Part shown: positions 17,617-24,258 of the stretch, piece by piece
Numbering within the stretch: position 1 is the stretch's first letter
Layout of the letters: each line of letters opens with the position of its first letter
Source: HXMU1420-13 sp965228545
Lineage (GTDB): Bacteria > Bacteroidota > Rhodothermia > Balneolales > Balneolaceae
Direction of reading: 5' to 3'
DNA length: 64,000 nt
NCBI GenBank assembly: GCA_965228545.1
Contig: OZ245822.1
Coordinates: 3,410,001 to 3,474,000, forward strand
Notes under the pieces: model-generated
The model's database searches: none
What the model saw: only the letters and a program-made list of their open reading frames with translations
What the model was told of the DNA's origin: nothing
Position numbers and translations under genes: made by a program

Positions 17617-18540
17617 ATGGTACACGGCACACACAACGCATTGGACGACCCGCGGAATGAGAACGTTTTAATTTCAATAAACGGAGAGTTATTTCCCAGA
17701 CACGAAGCAAAAATTTCAGTTTTTGATTCGGGATATCTGGTTGGCGATGGAGTTTGGGAAGGTTTAAGACTACATCATGGTATACTGGTATTTTGGGATG
17801 ATCATATGGATCGTTTATACCAAGGTGCCAAAGCGATTGGGATGGAAATCGGGATGGATCGCGATCAAATAAAATCTCAAGTATCAAAAGTGTTGGATGC
17901 GAATGCTATGACCGACGGTGTGCATGTTCGCATTATGATTACTCGAGGGATCAAAAAAACACCAAGTCAGGACCCGCGGCTAACCATTTCCGGGCCAAAT
18001 GTGGTGATTATTGCAGAACATAAAAAAGCCGACCCCGAAACACGAAATAAAGGCATCACCTTGTTTACAAGTACCATTCGTCGAGGCTCTCCCGATTATT
18101 TGGATCCGAGATTGAATTGCCATTCAAAACTTCACGAAGTGCAGGCTCTAATACAAGCCATAGAAGCCGGCGCTGATGAGGCTCTTATGCTGGATGTGAA
18201 TGGATTTGTAAGCACCTGTAACGCCACTAACTTCTTTATGGTGAAAGATGGCGAAGTGTGGACATCCACCGGGCAATATTGCATGAACGGGATTACCCGT
18301 GGTAAAGTGATTGAAGCCTGTGCACAAAACAATATTCCGTGCTTTCAAAAGAATTTCTCGTTATATGATGTATATGGTGCCGATGAAGCCTTTGTTACCG
18401 GTAGTTTCGGGGGATTAACTCCCGTCACCAAAATCGACGGACGGCACATATCTAAACAAGTGCCAGGCACAATCACTGGTTTACTCCAAAAACTCTACGT
18501 AGGCATGATCGAGAAAGAAATGGAAAGTTCTAAATGTTAA
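17617..18540 (+). CDS. Class IV aminotransferase (BCAA/D-amino acid aminotransferase fold)
   Basis: A fold-type IV PLP enzyme of 307 aa. The motifs are ISVFDSGYLVGDGVWEGLR (about residues 33-51), the catalytic lysine in RLNCHSKLHEVQAL (about 166-179), EALMLDVNGFVSTCNATNFF (about 188-207) and FVTGSFGGLTPV near the end. The family includes branched-chain, D-alanine and aminodeoxychorismate lyase members, and the sequence alone does not pick between them. Its neighbour at 18612 encodes the sulfotransferase-like domain that is fused to this same domain in plant 'branched-chain aminotransferase-like' proteins. That is good evidence the two act together. Confidence 0.88.
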   Translation: MVHGTHNALDDPRNENVLISINGELFPRHEAKISVFDSGYLVGDGVWEGLRLHHGILVFWDDHMDRLYQGAKAIGMEIGMDRDQIKSQVSKVLDANAMTDGVHVRIMITRGIKKTPSQDPRLTISGPNVVIIAEHKKADPETRNKGITLFTSTIRRGSPDYLDPRLNCHSKLHEVQALIQAIEAGADEALMLDVNGFVSTCNATNFFMVKDGEVWTSTGQYCMNGITRGKVIEACAQNNIPCFQKNFSLYDVYGADEAFVTGSFGGLTPVTKIDGRHISKQVPGTITGLLQKLYVGMIEKEMESSKC

Positions 18541-18586
18541 ATGCTAAATGATTGCACTAGACTGCACATTTAACATTTAACATTTA
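18531..18586. repeat. Word-built hairpin before the sulfotransferase gene
   Basis: TAAATGTTAAATGCTAAATG (from 18531) faces TGCACATTTAACATTTAACA (from 18563), with a 6-nt loop. The fold is nearly perfect over about 24 bp and is built from three copies of the word TAAATG(T) and their complements. The stop codon of the class IV aminotransferase (18538-18540) is inside the left arm. Confidence 0.65.
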
Positions 18587-18611
18587 AACTTTAAAATTTA
18601 ACATTTAATCT

Positions 18612-19325
18612 ATGGTAAAACGAATCTGCGTGTGGTCGGGACCACGAAATATTTCAACAGCGTTGATGTACTCCTTTGCCCAACGAAACGATACAACAGT
18701 TGTGGATGAGCCACTGTATGCGCACTATCTAACCTCAACTCCCGCCGACGAATATCACCCCGGAGCTGAAGAAGTAATCGCCGATCAGGAAAATGACGGA
18801 CAGAAAGTAATCGAAGAAGTGATTTTTGGTGAGTATGACACGCCCGTAGTGTTTTTCAAGCACATGACGCATCACTTGGTGGATTTGGATTGGGGATTTA
18901 TGAAAGACACCATCAACGTGATTTTAACCCGCGAGCCAAAGGAAATGCTCACGTCCTTCATTAAACAAATTCCTAATCCAACGCTAAGAGACACCGGCTA
19001 TCCCCAGCATCTGGAACTGATGGAGTATTTGAAAAGTATCGGACAAACTCCGCTGGTCATCGATTCCAAAGAAGTGTTGATCAATCCCCGAAAAAAACTC
19101 ACAGATTTTTGTGAATACGTTGGCATTCCCTTCGACGAAGCCATGCTAAGCTGGCAAGCCGGCGCCCGCCCCGAAGACGGCATCTGGGCCAAGCATTGGT
19201 ATCATAATGTGCACAATTCTACCCGATTTCAGCCATATAAACCGAAGCAAGAATCTATCCCGGAAGTACTGCAAGAGCTTTATAATCAATGCCAAAAGTA
19301 CTATAATCGCCTGATTTCTCTCTAA
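18612..19325 (+). CDS. Sulfotransferase-like P-loop protein
   Basis: It begins MVKRICVWSGPRNISTALMYSFAQR. SGPRNIST is the modified P-loop that binds the 5'-phosphosulfate of PAPS in sulfotransferases (Sulfotransfer_5-like). The next block, TTVVDEPLYAHYL, and LTREPKEMLTSFIKQ (3'-phosphate region, about residues 95-109) agree. The protein is 237 aa, cytoplasmic and without membrane segments. It follows the class IV aminotransferase by 71 bp. Plant homologues join both domains in one chain. A sulfated amino or hydroxy acid is one possible product; loss of sulfotransferase activity in favour of another nucleotide-linked reaction cannot be ruled out. Confidence 0.8.
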   Translation: MVKRICVWSGPRNISTALMYSFAQRNDTTVVDEPLYAHYLTSTPADEYHPGAEEVIADQENDGQKVIEEVIFGEYDTPVVFFKHMTHHLVDLDWGFMKDTINVILTREPKEMLTSFIKQIPNPTLRDTGYPQHLELMEYLKSIGQTPLVIDSKEVLINPRKKLTDFCEYVGIPFDEAMLSWQAGARPEDGIWAKHWYHNVHNSTRFQPYKPKQESIPEVLQELYNQCQKYYNRLISL

Positions 19326-19448
19326 GATTAGAATTTAGTTTCGGATTTGATTCATTATCTGCAAAGCTGTTCTTTAAATGGCGTCCGTTAGAACTTTTTA
19401 ATAAAGGGAAATTCGGAAGATCATTTAACAAAAATAATATGGGTATTT

Positions 19449-20660
19449 ATGAATCAAACAACATTCAAAAGATCAGCTCTTCTAATACTATTAGTGACCT
19501 TTGTTGCTTATGGTTGTAAAAACGGAACAGAACTTACATCACCGGGCTCGGAGGATGCAGTTGAAGTTACGGCAGTAGAGGGTCAATACATCGTTGTACT
19601 AGATCAGGTAAAAGGTAAATTTAAACTGGGTGAGTCGCAGCAGATTGAAGGAATAAGGCAGACTGTAATAGAAGCCAATAACCTTGTGCCTGAGCGTATA
19701 GTTAAAAGATATAACCATGCATTGGCAGGCTTCACAGCCACGCTTGACCCCGACGAGTTAGTAAGAATCCAAAGCGATCCGTTTGTAAAATATGTAGAAC
19801 AAGATCGCATAGTTCGATTTGCTCCTCCATGCGGCACACCTAAAGGTGGTCCATGTGATGGTGATGGCGGTGGTGGAGGAGAAGATCCGACTCAGGAAAC
19901 ACCGTATGGTATTACTCGAGTTAATGGCGGCGCAACTTACACAGGAAGTAATGTAGCTTGGGTGCTGGATTCAGGAATCGATTTAGATCATCCTGACTTA
20001 AATGTAGATGCCACTCGTGGATTTAATGCCTTCACTTCAGGTAAGGACGGAAAAAGCCTCGATGACGGAGACGGTCATGGAACACATGTAGCCGGAACTA
20101 TTGCTGCTATTGATAACAATCAGGGAGTAATTGGTGTTGCCGCAGGTGCCACTGTGATTCCTGTGAAAGTATTAGATAGCCGTGGTAGTGGATCTTATTC
20201 CGGAGTAATTGCCGGTGTGGATCATGTTGCTGCTAATGGCTCTTCCGGTGATGTTGCAAATATGAGTCTTGGTGGTCCTCCTTCTCAAGCACTTGATGAT
20301 GCAATTAAAGCCGCAGCTAATAATGGCATCAAATTTACATTAGCTGCCGGTAATGAAAGTACGGATGCAAATAATTCTTCTCCGGCACGGGTAAATGGGA
20401 ATAACATTTATACCATCTCTGCGGTGAACAGTTCTGATGTATTTGCGAGTTTCTCTAACTTTGGAAACCCTCCCGTAGATTATGCAGCCCCTGGTGTTGC
20501 TATTAAATCAACTTGGAAAAATGGTGGGTATAACACCATTAGTGGTACTTCTATGGCGGCACCTCATGCAGCCGGGGTACTTTTATTAGGCAATCCATCT
20601 TCTACAAGTAATGCCATCGGCGATCCCGATGGAAATGCTGATCCGATTATCGAGAACTGA
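19449..20660 (+). CDS. Secreted subtilisin-like serine protease (S8)
   Basis: A preproprotease of 403 aa. A hydrophobic leader ends at Cys23 (VAYGCKNG), so it is probably a lipoprotein, although the lipobox is weak. An I9 inhibitor-type prodomain follows (GQYIVVLDQVKGKF... VKYVEQDRIV, about residues 45-123), then a Gly-rich linker. The catalytic domain has Asp174 (VLDSGIDLDHPD), His210 (DGHGTHVAGT), oxyanion Asn302 (AAGNES) and Ser368 (SGTSMAAPHAAG). This is the proteinase K/aqualysin layout. The end DPDGNADPIIEN lacks a type IX sorting domain. It is a single gene closed by a strong terminator. Confidence 0.94.
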   Translation: MNQTTFKRSALLILLVTFVAYGCKNGTELTSPGSEDAVEVTAVEGQYIVVLDQVKGKFKLGESQQIEGIRQTVIEANNLVPERIVKRYNHALAGFTATLDPDELVRIQSDPFVKYVEQDRIVRFAPPCGTPKGGPCDGDGGGGGEDPTQETPYGITRVNGGATYTGSNVAWVLDSGIDLDHPDLNVDATRGFNAFTSGKDGKSLDDGDGHGTHVAGTIAAIDNNQGVIGVAAGATVIPVKVLDSRGSGSYSGVIAGVDHVAANGSSGDVANMSLGGPPSQALDDAIKAAANNGIKFTLAAGNESTDANNSSPARVNGNNIYTISAVNSSDVFASFSNFGNPPVDYAAPGVAIKSTWKNGGYNTISGTSMAAPHAAGVLLLGNPSSTSNAIGDPDGNADPIIEN

Positions 20661-20683
20661 TAATAAATCACTGATTTAAAATT

Positions 20684-20716
20684 AAAGCGCCTTGAGAAAT
20701 CGAGGCGCTTTTTTTG
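20684..20716 (+). terminator. Rho-independent terminator after the subtilase
   Basis: AAAGCGCC (20684-20691) pairs with GGCGCTTT (20704-20711) and is followed by more T residues. It lies 24 bp after the subtilase stop. Confidence 0.85.
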
Positions 20717-20802
20717 TGGCTACATGAAATTAACTGGACAAGTAGCGTATATAGATGAGATAGAATAGAGGGAAAGGTATAATTGAAAATCAGTCGGAGG
20801 GA

Positions 20803-21019
20803 CAAATTGATTTTATAAATAACTGATTTATCCTAGAATGGATTTAATTTTCAGAACGCAAGTGAACTGGTGATGGATGCTATTCGACTACACCAGTTTT
20901 ATCGAGAGCGGGTTTTGAAAGATTTAAAGCTTGAAATCGAAAAAAGATGGGAAGGTCTAACGTCTAAAAAATCAGTTAAAGAGATCGTTGAGAACAAGAA
21001 AAAGGCTCATGAAAAATAG
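20803..21019 (+). pseudogene. Decayed ParD-like antitoxin gene
   Basis: From 20849 to 21019 one frame reads FQNASELVMDAIRLHQFYRERVL and ends KSVKEIVENKKKAHEK. NASE(L/V)VxDAIRL is the second-helix signature of the ribbon-helix-helix ParD antitoxins. The expected start of the gene is only recognisable in another frame (QIDFINN, 20803-20823) and is cut by stop codons, with an in-frame TAG at 20834-20836. The longest ATG-initiated part is 48 aa (20873-21019). No ParE-like toxin follows. I read it as the leftover of a toxin-antitoxin pair. Confidence 0.5.
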
Positions 21020-21120
21020 GGCTTCGACATGCTTAGCCACCATTATCGATTCGCTTTGAACCATATATTTTACAGTCTCAACTACTTGAATGTTGTTCAC
21101 TCCTTGCTGAATATTGAATA

Positions 21121-21141
21121 TTCCTAATTCCTAATTCCTCA
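21121..21141. repeat. TTCCTAA word array at the stop of the Y-family polymerase gene
   Basis: TTCCTAA repeats at 21121, 21128 and (as TTCCTC) 21135, preceded by GAATATTGAATA. The array runs into the polymerase stop codon (21139-21141, read on the minus strand). Confidence 0.45.
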
Positions 21142-22479
21142 AGCATTGCGCTCCAAAAAGTGTGTATTCCCTTCCACACGATGCAGCGTATTGGCACTTA
21201 TCACCGTGCCTTTGCCGTAGCGGTTGTTGATTTCGTCCAGTGCTTCGTAGCGAGCTACATGTTCAGCTTCATCCTGAAAAAACAGGTTCATTTGACTGGT
21301 TTTATCGATCTGATGGGTTCCTATCATCAGATTTCGGATTTCCATACCTTGCTCGGCGGCTTTGGTGATGGCAGGGAGAATCCGTTCCATACATGCTTTA
21401 TAAATGTATTTATTCACGTTGGTGTAGCCGTCGGTAACGAAACGGAAGCCCACCCAAGGCAGGTCGGTGTCGTTGTAGCCGAACATCCCACTAAAGCTGT
21501 TGGCGCGAATGCCATAAGCCCGCATCCGGTAGCAAATCATTTCTATGCCGATAGCAAATTCCCCTTTGATTCGTTCCACATCCTTGCTGCCTTCCGAAAA
21601 CGTATGTCCGTAGCTTACGCCCCATTTTGGGGAGTATTCATCATTCTCTTCGAGGATGCGCCCCTGATCTTTGCCCGCAATAGTTTGGAAAAGCATCCGC
21701 CCAAAGTTGGCGCCGAATAATCGGATGAATGTTCTGATGTTTCCTTTGGTGGCTACATCGCCAATAGTTTGATAGCCTTCGGCGCGCAAGTGTTCGTAGC
21801 GTTTGCCACCCACGCCCCACACTTCATTCAAATCCAGCGGATGGATGTAAGCACGTTCGTCGTCATCGGTTATTATCACACTAATGCCCCGCGGTTTGTC
21901 CAGGCTGCTGGAAAGCTTGGCATAAGTTTTCGAGCGGGCGATTCCGAGAGCACCAAAAAGTCCGGTTGACTCATAAATCTCGTTTTGAAGTCGACGCACA
22001 AACGTGCGAATTTCGGATTCCGATTTCTCTTTCATAAAAGTGAGATCCATGAAATACTCATCCATGGAATAGCGCTCTACTTGGTGCGAATACTTTTTCA
22101 TGATATGATGCACCTGCTTCGAAATGGCGGTATAGGTGGCGTAATCCACTTGCAACATGCACACGTACGGACAGAGTTTGTAAGCTTCCAGCGCACTCAT
22201 CCCCGTTTTGATACCAAACGCCCGGGCCTCATACGAAGCCGTAGCCACAATGCCTTTCACCACTCCGTTTTCTTTGCGCCATCCGCCTACAATCAGTGGG
22301 ATGCCATACATACGTTTTCGCAGCTGCTCCACCTGCGCGTAGTAACAGGCAAAATCGAAATGCAAGTACAAACGATCTTTTCTCGAGCGATGCTGATGCT
22401 CAGGATATACGGTGTTGTAGAGCGTAATTCGGTGCACATCGTTTTCGGGGTGTGCCGGGTTCCCCTTTTTCTTGGGCAT
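21139..22479 (-). CDS. Y-family DNA polymerase (DinB/UmuC-like)
   Basis: A translesion polymerase of 446 aa. The metal-binding residues are Asp in LHFDFACYYAQVEQL (about residues 45-59) and the Asp-Glu pair in YSMDEYFMDL (about 141-150), with the finger segment VATASYEARAFGIKTGM between them. A helix-hairpin region (VWGVGGKRYEHLRAEGYQTIGD) and little-finger domain follow. QMNLFF near residue 396 fits the clamp-binding consensus QxxLF, and the C-terminus NNRYGKGTV resembles UmuC/ImuB-type ends more than E. coli DinB. It is divergent from an unknown gene, with a near-palindrome between them. Confidence 0.9.
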   Translation of the reverse strand: MPKKKGNPAHPENDVHRITLYNTVYPEHQHRSRKDRLYLHFDFACYYAQVEQLRKRMYGIPLIVGGWRKENGVVKGIVATASYEARAFGIKTGMSALEAYKLCPYVCMLQVDYATYTAISKQVHHIMKKYSHQVERYSMDEYFMDLTFMKEKSESEIRTFVRRLQNEIYESTGLFGALGIARSKTYAKLSSSLDKPRGISVIITDDDERAYIHPLDLNEVWGVGGKRYEHLRAEGYQTIGDVATKGNIRTFIRLFGANFGRMLFQTIAGKDQGRILEENDEYSPKWGVSYGHTFSEGSKDVERIKGEFAIGIEMICYRMRAYGIRANSFSGMFGYNDTDLPWVGFRFVTDGYTNVNKYIYKACMERILPAITKAAEQGMEIRNLMIGTHQIDKTSQMNLFFQDEAEHVARYEALDEINNRYGKGTVISANTLHRVEGNTHFLERNA

Positions 22480-22500
22480 GATTTCTTCTTCTCCTCATTG

Positions 22501-22517
22501 ACATGTATAATATATGT
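22501..22517. promoter_or_regulatory. Near-palindromic operator candidate upstream of the polymerase gene
   Basis: ACATGTATAATATATGT matches its own reverse complement at 14 of 17 positions. It sits 22 bp upstream of the polymerase ATG and 34 bp upstream of the divergent gene, where an SOS or other damage-response repressor would bind. The match to any known LexA box is not exact. Confidence 0.35.
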
Positions 22518-22550
22518 GTGTACTTTAAAACGACCAAATCCAATTGACGA

Positions 22551-23156
22551 ATGAACAAGTTTCCGCTGGTAGAAATGGTCGCTTTTTTTTGCCGATTTAG
22601 TCGGCTCGAAACTCCGGTATGGAGGCGGGGGTTGGTGCGGCATACCAGGCGGGTACGATCCAGCCATACGAAGTTGGAGGGTGGGATCAAAAAGTCAAGT
22701 TACACCGTGGAAACCAAAGAAGGGGAGATCGTGAATTTGAGTCTGGATCACGAAGAAATGATTTGGGAGTTGGATCCTGTAGATCCGTTTAAAGGATTTG
22801 TAATCGATCGGTTGTTGGCCTATGTAAAGCGACACAAACACTTGCCTTCTGATTCTCATCGTATCGTCCCGATTCGGTTTGAGCTCATCCCAAGAGAAAA
22901 ACTGGATCGAAAAACTCCTATTGAACTCGCTTTTATGGATCGGATGCAACCGTATCGCTTTAAAAAAGGGAAGGTGTCAATTCAGGTGAAACAGATCGAA
23001 ACGCGACATCTTGAAAATGTTATGGTAACCAAGCACGCCCATTATGTGGTAGAAGATACCGATGGTCGGTTTTATCATCTGGTGTACATTTTGGACGAAG
23101 GCGATTGGCGGTTTATGCAGGAAGTGGACGAGCAGTTTTTATTTGTGAGGACATAG
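22551..23156 (+). CDS. Hypothetical protein divergent from the Y-family polymerase
   Basis: I do not recognise the family. From about residue 48 onward (SSYTVETKEGEIVNLSLDH, WELDPVDPFKGFVIDRLL, RIVPIRFELIPREKLDRKT, YVVEDTDGRFYHLVYILDEGDW) it reads as a compact, well-composed alpha/beta protein. The first 45 residues are Arg-rich and look like non-coding DNA, so translation may start later, for instance at a TTG near 22673. It has no signal peptide. The shared promoter region with the polymerase suggests a DNA-damage-related accessory role, perhaps like the small DUF6504-type partners of such polymerases; this is speculation. Confidence 0.6.
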   Translation: MNKFPLVEMVAFFCRFSRLETPVWRRGLVRHTRRVRSSHTKLEGGIKKSSYTVETKEGEIVNLSLDHEEMIWELDPVDPFKGFVIDRLLAYVKRHKHLPSDSHRIVPIRFELIPREKLDRKTPIELAFMDRMQPYRFKKGKVSIQVKQIETRHLENVMVTKHAHYVVEDTDGRFYHLVYILDEGDWRFMQEVDEQFLFVRT

Positions 23157-23683
23157 GATCAAGGGCACAGTTTCATTTGAACTTAGTTAATTCAAAATGA
23201 GAGAGGTATCACAACACTAAACGCTCAATATGTTAATCTATAAAGCTTTAGGGGAGGGCTATGGTTAAGCGCCAATGATCAATGGAGTTCTTATGAGGGT
23301 AAACAAGGCAAAACGAAATCTCGTAGTAAGCCAAACAGTGCAGAAAGCCGTTTTTAGAATATCTCGCTCCATGCGTGTATTTGCGAGTTCGCTCTTAAAT
23401 TGGGCAATATGCTGCTGTTCAGGGCTTAGTGTATATTTCTATTTAGTGAAAGTGGGTGGAGAGTTAATCCTACGATTCTAGTAAGCCCTTCGTTGGACAC
23501 AATCTAAGCCCCATGTAGAATGCCATAATTCATCGTCTACCAAAATGGAGTAAGTCCAATGCATCATCTTCAATCTCAGATTTTCGAATTGGTCTGCCAA
23601 AACGTTTGTCAATACGTCATAATGAAAAAGCTCATTATATCTTGGCATTGTGCTTGCTTATTCAATTGTGAATTTAAACGAAC
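23157..23683. other. 527-bp spacer, mostly featureless
   Basis: Apart from a possible small minus-strand gene at 23478-23648, I see no motif, repeat or RNA here. A 68-codon plus-strand frame at 23275 has the look of chance sequence. The promoter of hsp20 must lie at the right end, but no CIRCE element is visible. Confidence 0.5.
23478..23648 (-). CDS. Possible small protein, 56 aa
   Basis: ATG at 23648 opens a 56-codon frame that begins MPRYNELFHYDVLTNVLADQ, includes MMHWTYSILVDDELWHS and ends DCVQRRAY. The residue mix (three Trp, balanced charge, hydrophobic spacing) looks more like a real protein or the end of one than random sequence. I do not recognise it. It may be a remnant of a larger gene. 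No ribosome-binding site is obvious. Confidence 0.3.
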   Translation of the reverse strand: MPRYNELFHYDVLTNVLADQFENLRLKMMHWTYSILVDDELWHSTWGLDCVQRRAY

Positions 23684-24127
23684 ATGAGCGCCATGGGAGA
23701 CTTCACAGAATTTGGAATAGAGATAGAGAAACACCTTTCGAAACTTGGAAAAGACATTCAGCAATTTGTTGAAAAGGTAGTTCCTCTTACACATGATGAT
23801 AAAGACTTTGCCCCGGACTGCGATATTTTGGAAAGCGAAGCTGAATACAAAGTTCAGATCGACTTACCAGGGCTGGCCAAGAAAGAGATCGGTATTGCAC
23901 TCAAAAACAATGTGCTCACCATTAAAGGTGAAAGGGATATACAAGCAGGCGAAGGCGAAGAATTTAAGCGTCAGGAAAGAAAGCGCGGAGCTTTTGCTCG
24001 CTCTTTTGCACTTCCGGAAAATGTGAATGCTGCCGAGATCAGCGCTTCGTTCAGAAATGGAGTACTTACAGTGGCTATGCCGAAATCAGATAAGCTGAAA
24101 GACACAACCAGTATTCCAGTGAATTAA
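23684..24127 (+). CDS. Small heat-shock protein Hsp20
   Basis: An ATP-independent holdase chaperone of 147 aa. The alpha-crystallin domain covers about residues 40-140: DCDILESEAEYKVQIDLPGL, IALKNNVLTIKGERD, the family's GAFARSFALPENVN and FRNGVLTVAMPK (the GVLT core signature). Its short N-terminal arm (FTEFGIEIEKHLSKLG) would drive oligomer assembly. The C-terminal TSIPVN carries an I-x-V/I-type tail motif. It sits 131 bp before dnaK on the same strand, a natural pairing of holdase and refolding chaperone. Confidence 0.92.
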   Translation: MSAMGDFTEFGIEIEKHLSKLGKDIQQFVEKVVPLTHDDKDFAPDCDILESEAEYKVQIDLPGLAKKEIGIALKNNVLTIKGERDIQAGEGEEFKRQERKRGAFARSFALPENVNAAEISASFRNGVLTVAMPKSDKLKDTTSIPVN

Positions 24128-24130
24128 TAG

Positions 24131-24236
24131 TTGCCACAAAATCACTAAAACACAAAAGGTGTTATGAAAAATGTGGCTAAAAAGAATATCAAAACAAGAA
24201 AACAATAAACTTTAGTGCTTTCGAGATTTCGTGGCA
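24131..24236. repeat. Imperfect inverted repeat in the hsp20-dnaK spacer
   Basis: TGCCACAAAATCACTAAAA (from 24131) is mirrored by TTTAGTGCTTTCGAGATTTC plus GTGGCA (24211-24236). The arms are separated by about 60 nt of A-rich sequence. It resembles other intergenic fold-back repeats in this window and may limit read-through from hsp20 into dnaK. Confidence 0.4.
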
Positions 24237-24258
24237 CAAATAAAATCAAATTAGACCA

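Noticed and set aside
21160..22554. Three plus-strand frames inside the polymerase gene
   Set aside because: They are antisense shadows of a gene with clear catalytic motifs.
22293..22690. Minus-strand frames overlapping the start of the polymerase gene
   Set aside because: They are Arg/Pro-rich, run antisense or out of frame to the polymerase and its divergent neighbour, and have no family-like motif.
23275..23481. A 68-codon plus-strand frame in the spacer before hsp20
   Set aside because: Its residue mix is poor and it overlaps nothing conserved; it looks like chance sequence.
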